The notes under the pieces were generated by a model. That model worked only from the letters and a program-made list of their open reading frames with translations, did not search any database and had not been told where the DNA came from. A stretch of 64,000 nt of DNA. Source: Morinoia aosen (taxonomy: Eukaryota; Arthropoda; Malacostraca; Amphipoda; Talitridae). The stretch is taken from contig CM059563.1 in NCBI GenBank assembly GCA_030386875.1, positions 51,587,602-51,651,601 of the forward strand, given 5' to 3'. The position numbers and the translations under genes were made by a program. This document shows, in pieces, positions 20,215-33,304 of the stretch (the stretch's first letter is position 1; every line of letters begins with the position of its first letter).

Positions 20215-20436
20215 AAATTTACCATTGTGTGTTCATGTCGTCCTAATTAGCTAGGTTTAAGTAGATGACATAAAACGTATTCTTTTTCCCTAGGTTTGCT
20301 ATGTTCTGTTGTCGCTAGTAAGATTGTCTATTAATAAGTGTTAATGCGGTCTGTGAGATCAATTTCCAGGAATTGAATTGGATAAATTAGGTTAAGTTGT
20401 ATTGCGAGATTTGCTGCATCCTAGGCTTACAGAGAC

Positions 20437-20454
20437 GAGGCTGAGGGGGGAGTG
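20437..20454 (+). other. Polypurine tract
   Basis: GAGGCTGAGGGGGGAGTG lies immediately before the 3' LTR and would prime plus-strand DNA synthesis. Confidence 0.75.
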
Positions 20455-21378
20455 TGTTATAGAGCTGTTTTTCCAGCCTGCCTCTTGTAGGTGCCTGCGA
20501 TGTACATAGGGTTAAGAACTTTAATTATGCTTTTGTTCCTTTTAAATTTATCATTCATTTTATTTCGTACTGTTTCTATTTATCATATGTATTATTGGTT
20601 GTCATATTTCTACGAAATATTATGGTTGTTCCTCATGAGTGTGTTTATGCGAACGGAGAAGCTGCCTCTGCGGTTACGTACGGAGGCCTGCCACCGCACC
20701 CTATTAATCTGTTGTGGGTTGTCGCTGTGTGCGGGGGGCTTCTCGGGCGGTCGCTTAGGACCGACATGTGACTTTGATAATTTGTATAGGAGTTTAGGAA
20801 AGTGTAGTCGTTTAGTGTAATTGTTATTCATTTTTCATATTATCGAATCTTGGTGATAGTTAGCATTAGTTATTAGAATACTTGCCAGTTTGAACTAAAG
20901 TTAAACTCTACACAACTAAAAAGTAGAATTCAGATTATCCCGTGTACAAGTGTCTTCTAAGTTAGTTTATTGTTTCAATAATGAACATCTGTAGAGCTCG
21001 TTGGCTTCACGTTACGTCTGGTGACAGTAAGATACTTTTCTCTCTGCCGAGCTCCTATTATTGAGCTATCGAGGCTATAGAGCAGTGGCACCCAAGGGGA
21101 GCTTAATGCAGTTCTATTGTCTATAACCCGAGTTTCTGTGTGTAAATCTATTAAATCCCTTTGTATATTTCCTGAAGCTTTATAGTGATAGTGTGTAACT
21201 ATTTGTTTTTGATTTGTTTTCAGGCTCACTTATCGGACTTCGTTTTGTCCACTTTGGTTTACTTAGTTTTTTCAATTCTATCTACTTCAACCAATAAAGC
21301 CTGCACCCCGTCGCCTCTTCCTAATTTCCACCGAGCATCATTAAGGGTTAACTTAGCTCAGTGGCTGGACCTATAACA
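20455..21378 (+). repeat. 3' LTR
   Basis: 924 bp, TGTTATAG to CTATAACA. It has a single TTAA at 21348-21351 where the 5' LTR carries the MITE, and AATAAA at 21293-21298. It is followed by the target duplication ACAT. Confidence 0.97.
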
Positions 21379-22432
21379 ACATCATACAACGATGGGTAAA
21401 CTAGCATTGCTTATTTTAGCGAGCAATGTAGGAAACAAAGGTATCGATCACTGATATATACACTTGCTAACGTGGTGACAGAAGGAGAACGGCTAAGGAT
21501 GAAGCAGTGAGAACAAAGTAAACCATATATTTTCCCTAACCACGATGCAGCAGCAGAATCGTGACTACAGAAAAGAGATGAACTACTCATGGACCCAAAT
21601 AAGTTTAACAGACCGAATATTGCAGAATAAGCACTGACAAACGGCGGTATACAATATACCATAGAGCAGTTGAGAAGCGTGATTAGGCGTAATTGTAATT
21701 AGGTGAACTCATCTTTCGACTTCTAACTCAGCGTCAGTGACGTGGAGATGAAGAAAGACCTGTTAATTACTGCCCACTTATTTAGTAATAATTGGATGCA
21801 GTGTAGGTTTCCCCGTCATTTGAAATAATTTTCAAAGCTGATGGAGTATGACTGTATGAAATTATAGATGTAATATAGTTTAGATTTTATAGTTTCCCCT
21901 GGAAATGCCCTTAGATGTAATGGGGGACGTAATATAGTAGTCAAACATACTTTCTTATTGAAATATCACGGCACAAAATACGAAGACAGCGCTGTCTGGC
22001 GATATCCTGTTTTGACTTAAGTTTCATCGTGCCGTCTTCACATGAGAGCCTCCTGGCTGTCTAAGGGTGAACGTCGAGGCTTTCTTTCACTTGATTTCTG
22101 AGGTTAAGAACACGCTCGCTGCGTACGAATTAGATTTAATGTGTAAATTAATTAATGGGAACCTCCTCATTCCTTATCAAATATGGAGGATTAAATCCTG
22201 CGTCTAATCTCCACAAAATGAACAAAATTTTCAATGATTACAAGTGCAAAGGCATCAATGATAAATAACAAAACGCAAAGTGTCTTATTAAATTTATTAC
22301 TAATAAATATTTTTTGCGCGTAATTTCTCCTGTGTTATTATAATGGGAATCTTATTGAATATTTTGAATTGATTTGTCCGTCTTGGTTGGTTTGACTTGG
22401 TCTCTGTCACGCTCTTAAAAGGATGCTTAAGA

Positions 22433-22640
22433 ACCGTATCTGTGATACGGGTTTCGCGAGTTCACGAGTAGAAGAATATTTTAATCGCGTGCACGATTAG
22501 GATGGATATATTTGTTTATCATCCACACCTGGAAGATTTATTTAAAGGAAACGTCGAATCCCGTTATTTTTGACGGGTTGTGTACGCTAGTGGAAGAATA
22601 TTTTATTGAAGCGATGCCGCGACTCAATGATTTAGCAATC
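22433..22640. repeat. Fragment related to the repeat at 59210-59340
   Basis: Shares the phrases ATCTGTGATAC and TTTTGACGGG-TGTG, in the same order, with the region near 59265-59320. Only these cores are clearly similar. The class is unknown. Confidence 0.4.
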
Positions 22641-23056
22641 CTGACGGAAGACGGAGGGAGAGCAGAGTACAGGGGAGTGAGTGCCAGCGTTGGGGTTCCT
22701 TAATAAGCGCGACCTGAGACGCCGGTGCACATCATAATGAATTAAAACTGCGTTTTCCAAATCTCAAGTCAAATTTAGTGAGAGAAGTCAGAGATTTTCC
22801 AACCTATTTATTGTACGATATTTTCGCCAAAAACGTAAAAGAAAAGCCTTACTATATTTTGTTACCTTTTCATTCAATGTTTCGAAAAGAGACAAAACCT
22901 TCGACAACTTCAACGAAGTTAAATGAAATTATATCGGTTAATAAATATTCAAGTGTAGATTTCGGAAAACGCATCAGTTCTTAGAATTTCGTTGAAAATT
23001 GTGGTCGAGCAAACTTGTAATATTTCTCAACGAAATTTTCTAAATAAAAATTAGAG

Positions 23057-23365
23057 TTTTAGATTAGATTAATAGTTATTTTAAGCCTCCCTATCCGCCA
23101 GAAAGGCGGTCCAAAGAGACAAAGGAAGAAGGCACCATTTAGTTTGGAGTTAAGGGAGCGCGGAATCTACGCAGAAAGGGCATAGAAACAGTAAGTTGAG
23201 AAAGAAGATTATGAAACAAGATCAAAGGCGGAGAAGAAAGTAGTAAGTGCTGAAAAAACAGAACAGCAGTGAACCCAAAAAAAAGGTTCTTAACACAGCA
23301 ATACTTCATTTCAGCAAAAAGAAGGCCTACCTAACAGCTCAGGCCCTCACAATTAGAGTTTTTAT
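23057..23365 (+). repeat. Interspersed repeat family, copy A
   Basis: Starts in ATTAGATT-type repeats and continues through conserved blocks: GCACCATTTAG, GGAGTTAAGGGA, CGCGGAATCTACGCAG, GAAACAGTAAGTTG, CAGCAGTGAACC, an A-rich run, then GGCCTACCTA and CAGCTC. Copies with the same blocks occur at 32020, 38862, 39466, 54688 and 61395 on the same strand. No ORF or clear polymerase III promoter is visible, so it is an unclassified non-autonomous element. Confidence 0.85.
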
Positions 23366-24830
23366 TATTTTCTAAACACAAAGTGCGATTAACGAGTTAA
23401 ATAATCGAAATTAATTCTTTTACATCGAAATGAGAACGACTATTTGAATATTTTCCAAGTGATTTTTCTTGGTGAAAAATATCGAGAGATGCGTCTTTGA
23501 CAGGCTCAAAAGTAGATAAGTAGATTTTAAGTTATCATGAGAAGCATACTCAAAACCACAGAGTACAAGGCCTAAATATTCTCATGAGTTCAATTTGGAC
23601 TTGACCGGAATAACATGAAGAAAGTAAAGGTAAAAAATAAGACCAACGGACAGTAAAAATCTGCTCATCGACGAACGTATATTTTACAGATATCTTACAG
23701 GTACATCACAATGGAGTATGAACTTGACGAAAGGTATCACCGCCCACGGGTCGTGAAAACTGCCAGCGGCACACCGAAGTGACACCTTATACACCAAATT
23801 GCTATACGATGAACAGGTCGTTGCTACAGCCTATCACAATCAACGGAAATAGCGTGGCTGGACATTGCACAGGAACGGAATACGTTAGAAAAAAAGAAGA
23901 TGAGATCAGTTCACTATTTAGGGCAGATTCAAAAGATAAAAGATTATGTGAGAGCAGAGAGCTATAACAAGACGCGACGATTTGTCATTTCATTCGTGCT
24001 AAAAATTAATTACATTATCGGAGGTGAATTTATGAACTGTATTATGGGCTCACCACATTGAAAATAATGAAGAATAGGTCTAAGTGAAGTTATATGAAGT
24101 TATTTTAAGTCTACACGACTACCGAGCTACAGTATTGATGTATAAATTAGATATCAGAGATTTATTATGACACGTTGTGAGAGTTTCAACAGCTATAGAT
24201 TATGGAATACAATAACAATGTACTTCAATCAACCTTGACTAATTGCGAGCAGATCTAAATGCTTGTTCTATTATACAGTACCGAGATGCAGCTATAGTGG
24301 ACACAAGACCTCTGAAGTAACCACAATTCAGTGGGCTGTTTCACACCTCCCTTCTTCCTTCACAGAAATCGGCAGCAGTTAACAGTGTTCCAGTACTGAC
24401 CATAGATTCCAATATGGTATATTCATACTAGAAATATCAGAGTTCCTTCCACTCGGAAGAAACATAAAAGAGTCCTTCCCACTACGGTCAAAAGCTACGT
24501 CCCTCGTTTATTGTCTTACTGCTGGCGTGCGCACGCGTCCGAGACAACAGCAATGAGCATCAACAGACATGCTAACACTAACGCACGACACCTACTCTAC
24601 TGATCACCAACAACATTACACGCTCACACTCGACGCTTACGTCTTCTAAACGGGTTAAACTAGAAATCCAATTGTGCAATAAAAATATCTCGAGCGAAAA
24701 ATTAAAAAAGGCCTGTCAGTTTCACAAAATATATAAATAAATTTAGGGATGAGTTTCCACCAGGGTCACCAGCAATTTGCAACTATGGACCCCCCTAGCT
24801 TACACTAGGTAATCATGAATTGAGCTAGCT

Positions 24831-24902
24831 GAACCCCCCAAGTGGGGGTTCCAGCAGCCCTCCCTCTCTTTGGCCGAGCGTCTTACCCGTGCTGGAACCC
24901 CC
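24831..24902. other. Two mutually exclusive hairpins
   Basis: GAACCCCC (24831-24838) pairs with GGGGGTTC (24844-24851). The second arm extended, GGGGGTTCCAGCA (24844-24856), also pairs perfectly over 13 bp with TGCTGGAACCCCC (24890-24902). The two structures share an arm and cannot form together. No gene is adjacent, so the function is unknown; it may be the end of a decayed element. Confidence 0.55.
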
Positions 24903-27900
24903 TCATAAGATGAGAGTGGTAGCACAGAACGCCCGGCCGCTTACTTGGAATACTGTCTGTTGTTGTGGAGCTGGTCTTTCATGAACACACGTCGGTTATA
25001 GGGCTTCCAGGGAGCTTTTTCATAGTATACTGTTTGTGGTGAGCGTAACAGTTGATTACGGCAGATGGTTCAAGGCATAGATGCTTTCCATGGGATTGGT
25101 TGGACGATTTATATGAGATCATTTGCGTTGATTTTCCGGAGATATTCTAGGAGTTCAGCAGTTTCACAGAAATAAACCTATCATGTGAAAACTTTATTCA
25201 CCAATAACTTTAAAATTGGCATAAATTTGGGTGCGGATCAAAGAAATTGGGAACAAATTAGAAAGATGTAAAATATACGCGTGTTTAGCATTCAAGAGAC
25301 GTTCTGTTCTATGAACAGGAAAATCCATCAGCATGCATTGCAAGCGATATTGAATAAAAACTCTCAACACAACTACAATGATAACAAACCGTTCGATATA
25401 AGACAATTTAATTACACAGAGAATCGAAAAATTTCGAACCATATACAACATTTCGAACATCTCCGGATTCATCAACTAATGCGCTGCAAATGTTCAATAA
25501 AAGTATTTGTGTTCATTGACATACGTTAAAAAATCAACCAAATGTAATTGGACCGCTGGACGATTCAAGGATTACACCAAATCCAATCTATGCTTGAATC
25601 AGTCATTCAAGAGAGAAAATAAAGTAGAATATTTATTGTGAAAGATTCTACTTAATTTTTGGACTCAATGTGGAAGGCGCAGGGTATTTCAAAGCTTAAA
25701 TCCTGGAAAAAATAACATTTCAGGGCAGCAATTCGTTAATCATACAAAAGTGAAATGCATCAATAAGTATATTCTAAATTCTTATCCTTTTCGTGGCCAG
25801 ATTTTCCCATCCATCGATGCTACGAGAGCAGAAAACCAGAAATTTAGTAACTTTTTTTCAGCTCATAAGAACATTAGAATTGTTATAGTAAATTGTCTTT
25901 CTACAACAACCCCCAACGAGCAACACTTCGGCAACATCCTCAACCATGTAGATGTTCAGGTTAATTATTATTTAGCCTCACTATCGCCGCCATTCAGACA
26001 GTATCAACATAGAAAGTGAGAAACGAACACGAAAACGTGACCAAAGAAAGCACCTGGTACGGTACATACTCATGCAAGTCAGCTACCCAGCCCACATAAC
26101 TCCCTTACGAGTGACAGATGGCCCAAAAAGAAATACCCTACAAAGCAACAAAACTTAACTGACAGCAGTTCACCGCAACAGCGAGCTTCGCTTGCGGCAG
26201 GGGGGAGGTGAAAGGAAACACTGATGAAACGTAACATCCTCAACATAAACTGACGAGGCTCAGCACTGTATTAATTCGTCCTTTCTCTCTCGAAATGCAA
26301 ATATACAACCTGTTAATCAACAAGCCCCAAACCCTAACGGTACGCCTCTAGAGCTCCCCTCTGAACGGTGGTTACAAGAACTAGTTCATTTACTTGTCAA
26401 GGCTGTAGACATCGATACAGCCAGAAATGTAATCTCAAAAAACGATAATATAGATGAGCAAGAGTTATCGATGTTCTTAATATAAAGAATCGATCGCAAT
26501 TAAGATGAAGATACGGTAACAATGGATGACAAGCGGAAATTACGAGAGTGATGCATGCATCATCGAAACCAAAAATAGTTGCGGATGAAATACTGGTGGA
26601 CGATAATTGAAAGTGCAAGTTCATGCAGTGGAGCAAACACAACTGCGTTGTTGTGTATACGATGATGAAAGTAAGCAAGTGCAACAGCCTGAGCCGATTT
26701 AATTTTTTCACACTTGAGAAAGCATTAATACGAGATGCAGAGTTGCAGCAGTGCTGTTTGTATGACAGCGACAGCTGTACAATAGATTATGACGGGTGAG
26801 AATACGACGATTAAAGTTCTTGTAACGATAAGAGATTCTGAATAAGACTATCAACATCTGACCAACGATAAAAGTTATAACAAAGTTCGTAGATGTGGCG
26901 CACCACAAGCAGTGAATTTGACACCTGGTACACGTATACGACCGCGGTTGGCACTCTAGTCATCAGTTACGGAACGGCTTTGCTGAGCATCACCGCAACT
27001 TGAATCGAACAAGAACTTCTATGGACACAGAGCTCACCAAGCACTTGTGAGTTATTCGATCCACAAATAACGATCAATACAATAAAATCTTTAAAAACTA
27101 TGAATCTGAGGTAGTTAAACCTAAACTTTCTCATAAAAGCATCTGACGAACAAAAAATCAGAGTTACTTATACGAAGCTTGTGTAGGTAAAGCCACAAAT
27201 ACAGCAAACTTAACGTCAACACGGGGACATCCAGTGCAAATATCGAGGCCAATAAACCATCAAGTATAACATATGAAAGTCCAACGTAGGACGTTTGGTG
27301 GGAACTGAGGGCATGGTCTTGCGCTTGTAGCTATCAAGAACGAAGCAGTGCTCGGAAGTTTGTGCCACAGATGATGTTACTCAAACTTTCTTTGAAGGAT
27401 GCACTTAGAGACGACGTATTCGTATCGTTTGCTTTAAATAACTTAACAACCGCAGATGTACGGCAGTTATATATCCCGTTCGTTTACTTCCAGAGTAGTG
27501 AAAATGACAATTAATATTAGCCTATGACTTGTACAATGCTTGAGATCGAACTCCATTCTCACATACTAGCTTTAAAAGCCCAGCCTATTGTTAGGAAGGG
27601 AACAGCCGGTAACTGATGATTAGCATTACTCTTAGGGCAAAGTTACATTTTATTAAGGCTAGTGAGACTGTCCATTGAAGTGAAACTTCACCAAATCAAA
27701 AGTCATTAGATCTTTCAGAACAGAGAGTGCGACACCCATTTACCTATGAGTACCTACCTGCCTGCCCGCATTGATACCAACAAGAAGATCTCAATATAGT
27801 TGACCTAAAACCAGTAAACAATACAAATGCAACATGAGTGATGACGGACCCTCAACAGCAGTTCGTCAGAAACATCTACAACATGCAGAACAATTAACAC

Positions 27901-29047
27901 CTACACTAGTGCTTCATGAGCCATTCAGTTCCAGGACAACACTTGATTCACGTTAATATTATCATAATTCTACGCATTAATCATGCTAATACAGAGTCAA
28001 CAGATGCCTAAGTTACTCGCAAATTCGATGGACCATCGTTCAATATTTTCAGTATTGCACTCACGGATAAGTTAATGGATGAAATTACGGTATATGAGCC
28101 ACTGAAATTTCCGTGAACTGTGCACACAAAGAAATGAACCTTCACTGCAGGCCTAGTGCTACCAAAACTAGAGTTACAAAGGCAACACCAATTACAAGGG
28201 GTCATCGAACACATCGAGGAAAATTATAAAAATGGCAAATTGTAACAGACACTGTCCGTTCAGTTCAACTATTCTCGCTTCCGCAAGTGCTCGAGAATGC
28301 TATAGAAGAAAATGAAGAAGAAAATGAACGTTGCATTCCGGAGCCTAACAGACTAAAACTCTGCGAGTTTCATTTTCCCCTTCAAAGAACGCTAAGCAAG
28401 CCTCAAGGCAGGTAGAAAAGAATCCATGAGTGAGCATCATACGAGATTCAATTTTGCGATTAAGTTCGTCACTATTTTTTTTTACAACACAATATTAAAA
28501 AAGCATTTCGGACACAATTTTACGAACGATTTACTCTGCCCAACTCTAAATTATCTTCCTAAACGGAACAGCTCCAATTGCCTACAGGGGAATATGTTTA
28601 GAGATCGATTTAAAAATACACTAAATTATAATTCCATAATATTGGTTTGTCAACAAAAACGATTTGAGAAATTTTATATCTTGAAACATTATGTATCTAA
28701 TATAAATATAATTGTACATCGATGAATTATGATGAGGGAGTGAATTTCTAACAGATTGAGTCAAAGAAACACTGTTCTAATCGACAAAGGCCGTCAAACC
28801 CTTGCTCCTAATATTCAACCACAGGGGTGCTATCCAGTTTTACACCCCATAATTACCGCATGAAAATTTGCTAGTCGAGATTTTACATTAGATTCTTACA
28901 TTTATCGAATTGGGATCCATTGAGGAAATAAGACAATTCTACAGAAAACGGATCAAGTCATAAAATTATTATAAATGACTGAGAATTTGTACAAGATAAT
29001 CTCGCCACTAACCTATTTTTCAACTTCCATTTCGCGTTAAAATTCGA

Positions 29048-29071
29048 GTAGACGCTGGATCAGGAGCCTCT
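29048..29071 (+). other. Isolated retropepsin-like motif in decayed sequence
   Basis: The plus strand reads VDAGSGAS, close to the active-site loop of retrotransposon aspartic proteases, followed two codons later by a stop. Upstream, near 27394, DALRDDVFVSF followed by LNNLTT is loosely gag-like. Together they hint at a very old LTR-element remnant across 27200-29460, but no continuous alignment can be seen by eye. Confidence 0.2.
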
Positions 29072-30983
29072 CGATAGTATATGCGTTGAGCACCTCATGT
29101 GGAGACCACGATCTGACCAGCCGAGCACCAGGGCTCAAAAAGAAAAAACGCACACCAAGTTCGTATTACCTCCTGAGTTAATTTACAAGCATTAAGAAAA
29201 CTCCGCTCCTCTACTCCTCCAATATAAAACATCTAACACATCAAAAATCATAACACTGGGCATTTCCCCCACTTTGAGCTAGAACCCATTGACGGAATGG
29301 CGGAAATTAGCATAGCCAGAAGTTCTGAGCCATAATAATAACGAACAATTGACGGCATTACTCGACACAAGAATACCATTTACTTTTCCGTGTAAAACAA
29401 TGTTTCCGCCTAAGACCTCACAGAGGTTAGAGTAATACAACACGCGCTTTACAGCAAACAACGGTTATGTAATCTCACCATCTAGGAATCTTAAAATAAA
29501 AATCAGGCAATTGAGGCAGAGTCGTGAAGTGTCTTTGTTTCATGATCCCACAGTGAGCCCTGTGCGCAACAGGTAGGTATTAAGGAGCTCAAATGTCAAA
29601 GTTGTCACTCCTTACAGGCAGGGAACTTGTAAAAACAAAGGTACCAGTGACTATGTCTTAAAGTACCGATGAAAGACAATTCATAATTTCATAAAAATAT
29701 CAAATATTAAGAATGACTGGCAGATGAAATGAGAGTACATGCTGATAAACCTGATACAAACTCGACGAATTTAGGCTGCAAAAAAAAAAAAAAAATGCTA
29801 GACTCAGTCACATGAGGAACATCGGTCTGTCAAACAGCTCCGCTTCTGCAGGAGCACACTAGTGAAGTCGTGACAAGCTGCAAGAAACGAGGCTCTCGGC
29901 TAGGTAATGTGTTACACCTCAACTCTAAACGAGCTTAGTTCACTTCACAATATTAGATTTTCTAAATTGGAAGCAGGGCCTTATTTTAAAGGATCGAACA
30001 TAACGCTTCAACAAAACAATTTACAGCTTGGAGCGAATTCTAGCAAGCTAAAATACACCTTAAATTACCTACATCTGCATTCGCAACGGCACATATTCGA
30101 AGAGCAGCACTTAATGGTCTTTGAATTTGAGCAAAATAAACATATATAGAAATCAGGAGCACGAAAGATCTGCGTTCAATAAAAAAAATGGTCAAGTTGC
30201 TCCACATGACATGGTCAAGCTGTAACGAATTTTAAGTACAATATTTGAAGAAATAAACTCTGATTTAATTTCTAGAGGATTGATATTATTTCCTGGAAAA
30301 TAAACTCAAAATAACATTGGCATTTTTAAAAAGGGTACAACGTTTTTTTTAGAAGTTGAAATTGATCAAGGGAAAATCTAGTATTTCAATAAAGGTACTT
30401 TTGAGTTAATAAAATTGGAGTGAAAATAAATGAGGTTAAGACAGAGGCACACTTCTGGCCAGTTTTGTTTAAAAAGGAATTTAACAGTAAGACGATATAC
30501 ATGATGGATTTTAGCAGCGTTTGAAGAAATAAAACATTTAATCATATCCACGCGGGTTAAAATATAGAGCGCTCTGTTGGTACAATAGTACGACTCAAGA
30601 TCAAGTTCAAGTTCTAAAACATAAATACACGTCCTTTGTTAAGCTGTGATTGAGCTGCGCATTACTCCACACTAATATAACCTTGAGACCAGTATTTCGT
30701 AAGCCTCAGGAATTTTTATAACTCCTGCTACCAAATACCTATGAAAATAAAACTGTAATTATGACTCACCCAACGAGCCGAGTTATTTTTTCAATTTTCT
30801 GCGCTGTTTGCTAAAAAAAATTTCGGCGATAAAACCTGTTTTGTCTATTAGAATTCCCTCGTCGATAAAAATTCTTCCACCAATAAAAAATTCTGCTAAT
30901 AATACAAAATTACGGAGAAAAAGATTGGGAAGCGCTTGCTAGGAAAACAAGAGAATCTAGGTTGAAGACAGACAATAACACAC

Positions 30984-31582
30984 TCAAAAATGATCAACAG
31001 AAACCGAAATAAAATCATCATGCGGGTCATCGTCGTCTTCGTCGTCGTCCGCAAGGCGATCTGTGAAAGAGTTCCGCCGGTCGAGGTCCTTGCGGGAAGC
31101 CAAAACCTCGCCCCAGCCAGGGTTTGGGGAGCGCCTTTTGCTGCGGCTTTTGTGGGAGGCAAGAGCCTCGGCCCAAGCCGGGTTAGGGGACAGGGATGAC
31201 GAGTACAAATCATCCCGGTACGTGGATAGGTACGTATCGGCAAACGGGTTGGTGGGGAGGAAGTTGTTGGTTGGGAATAGCCGCGACGGAGAGGACGCGA
31301 GGGAAGAGCTCGAGTAGCTGAGCAGGGAGCGAGTGGACGCACGGTGAGACTGGCCCTTGGAAGAACGGAAGGTAAATCGAAGTGGAGGAGAACGAGAGAA
31401 CAGAGTATTTGATTTCTTGTGGTCAGCTGATGGTGTGAGCTTGGAGGATAGACTGAGGCTCGCCGCAGTCGGCGTCCTGGTAGGAGCCGAGGCAGGAGAT
31501 GCAGGCAGGCGGAGGGACACGGGACGCTCGAATTTAACGCCTTTGGGGCCACATAGCACCAGCGGACCCGGAGGCTTCTCAC
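30984..31582 (-). CDS. pyd: pyd last exon: second half of ZU5, acidic C-terminus, stop
   Basis: The acceptor TTTTTATTGCAG precedes 31582. The exon completes a Gly codon and reads GEKPPGPLVLCGPKGVKFER and then a PVSLRLP strand, the second half of the ZU5 domain (ZO-1 has a near-identical block). Unlike vertebrate ZO-1, where the protein ends soon after, about 150 extra residues follow: a Ser-rich part, two copies of a SPNP(A/G)W(A/G)E-LAS-K motif, and an acidic run (DDDEDDDD) before FISVSVDHF and the TGA at 30984-30986. The final SVxxDHF residues match the conserved ZO-1 C-terminus, so the stop is probably the true one and the insertion is lineage-specific. Confidence 0.95.
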
Positions 31583-32019
31583 CTGCAATAAAAATAAATC
31601 CGTAACTCTGCCAATTAGTGGACAGTCACACGGTAGAATTAACGTATTTCAGCGACATTGTATTCATCAATACATCATTGTATACATATTCTGTACACAT
31701 CTATATTAGAAATGCTACTTGAAACACTGTCTTGTAATTCCTAAAATGGTAGAAATTTGACCGAACAAAATTTAAGTTGTTTAATGATCGTGTGTATGAT
31801 GTCAATTTTCAATAACGGGTAGAAAATTGCAACGTAAAAAATGAGGCATCACATACGTAGAAGAAACGACTTCCGAATCACAATATGCATAATGAATCCA
31901 AGCCGAAAACGAATACAAGACAGAAAACAGCGTGCAATAAGCCAAAAGAAAAACACAGAGAATGAGGAAAACGACACGCATGCGAGAACGAGGCAGTGGA
32001 ACTGAGATGAAATCAAAAG

Positions 32020-32352
32020 ATTAGATTAAGTCGAAGCCTCCCTAACCATAACAAAGCGTTCCATAGACAGGAAGGAGGAAAGACACCATTTAGTATGGAG
32101 TCGAGGGTACGCATAAGCTATGCACAAGGTGCACAGAAACCCTAAGTTAAGAAAGAAGTTCTTGAAACAAGATAAGTAGGTCCTGAAAAACAGGACAGCA
32201 GTGAACCGAAAAAAATATGGTTCTTGAAAAAAAAACTATTCGATTTAAGTAAGTGAAGACCTACCACACCTTCAGCTCGGGATTTCACATATTCCTCCAG
32301 GAAGCGCTTATGTCCATAGATACAATAGTTTTATCACCCTGAGGAGAGATGA
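32020..32352 (+). repeat. Interspersed repeat family, copy B
   Basis: Carries the ATTAGATT start, ACACCATTTAGTATGGAGT, GGACAGCAGTGAACC, an A-rich run, CAGCTCGGG and a terminal segment ATAGATACAATAG, as in copy E. It is antisense to pyd. Confidence 0.85.
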
Positions 32353-33290
32353 AATCAAAAGCTTCCTTTCATAAATACGTATTTACGAGTTCAGACTAAA
32401 GAGAGGAAGTAATGCATTAAAGTTCGGAATACAACAACAGGAAAATCATTAAAAAATTGTGCTGTTTTCCTGCGATGAAAATGTCAAATTTACCCGTTTA
32501 AAAGGATTCAACAATAAAATATTAGCAATATCTGCGGGAGAAACTTGAAGCATGCAACAGTCACATCGGGATGGAAAGACACCTTTAGATTTGGCGGACA
32601 TTCATTTCTACGGTGACGTCTTGCGACCTAGTGCACCGTGGTACTATAATTAAACGACCTATACAGTGAATCATCTTGTTGAACTTGCACCACACTGTTG
32701 TTCACTGTTAAAAACACGAATAAAAAGCGAATGTTAATTATTTACCAACCGATTATTCAACTCGCGAAAATATGTGTATACTCCGCCCAGCTATTGGAGG
32801 AACAACTAAGTTGTTCTTTCTATCAGCAGGAACACATGAAAATTGGCAGTATTTTTACACCAATTTGCAAAATCCCTCTTATAACAAGACTTTCCTTTTC
32901 AATGGTGTGCTCTTGAAGAGCGAGAAAGCCACCCGTGTGCTATCAGTATACATTCTCCTTCTGACAAGTTTAGCGTTGCCTATACCAAGTCCAACAAATA
33001 AACTGCTATTTAATTCTAGCGAAGACAACAACATATGTGGGAAATTTCATGAACGTTTAGTTAGTATATAATTTCTTAGACAAAATAGAACTGGAATGCC
33101 AACACAATATTTTGGCGTGACGAGTGCACTTATGGAAAAAAAATAATGAAAAGTAAATACAATAAACAATAGAAGTTATCACCCAAAAATAATCAATGAG
33201 ACACTAATGACACACAAAAATAAAATTCGAAAAAGAAAAAAAGTAACTAACATAAACAAAAATTTTGCTATTAGTGCTAAAATGAAAATG

Positions 33291-33304
33291 CCCCCCCCCC
33301 CCCC
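33291..33304 (+). repeat. 14-base poly(C) homopolymer
   Basis: Fourteen consecutive C bases. It is prone to length error in sequencing. Confidence 0.85.

Larger units (their letters stand above)
12077..21378 (+). mobile_element. Complete Ty3/gypsy-type LTR retrotransposon with OTU domain and two proteases
   Basis: Boundaries are exact. Each LTR begins TGTTATAG and ends CTATAACA, and the element is flanked by the direct repeat ACAT (12073-12076 and 21379-21382). Order: 5' LTR, tRNA-Pro-like primer site, gag, -1 frameshift site, pol, polypurine tract, 3' LTR. Integrase follows RT/RNase H, which is the gypsy order. No envelope-like ORF is present. The LTRs are 924 bp each once a 227-bp insertion (MITE plus its TTAA duplication) is removed from the 5' copy, and I counted about five differences between them. 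With the open gag and pol this points to a recent insertion. Confidence 0.97.
21383..30983. other. Gene-free interval with decayed repeats
   Basis: No intact gene was recognised in about 9.6 kb between the LTR element and the stop codon of pyd. It contains one copy of the interspersed repeat family (23057-23365), a region related to 59210-59340, a pair of competing hairpins (24831-24902), a 15-base poly(A) run near 29781 and weak retroelement-like traces at 27200-29460. The 3' UTR of pyd must begin at 30983 downward, but I found no convincing AATAAA on the minus strand nearby. Confidence 0.5.

Noticed and set aside
24868-24902. TGGCCGAGCG resembling a tRNA Leu/Ser A box
   Set aside because: No B box or cloverleaf could be built. 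The surrounding inverted repeats explain the sequence better.
28008-28214. Short minus-strand ORFs in 26000-30150 as host genes
   Set aside because: They are short, AT-biased, without splice sites or domains, and fit chance expectation.
30990-31605. Plus-strand ORFs opposite the last pyd exon
   Set aside because: They are shadows of the conserved ZU5-encoding strand.
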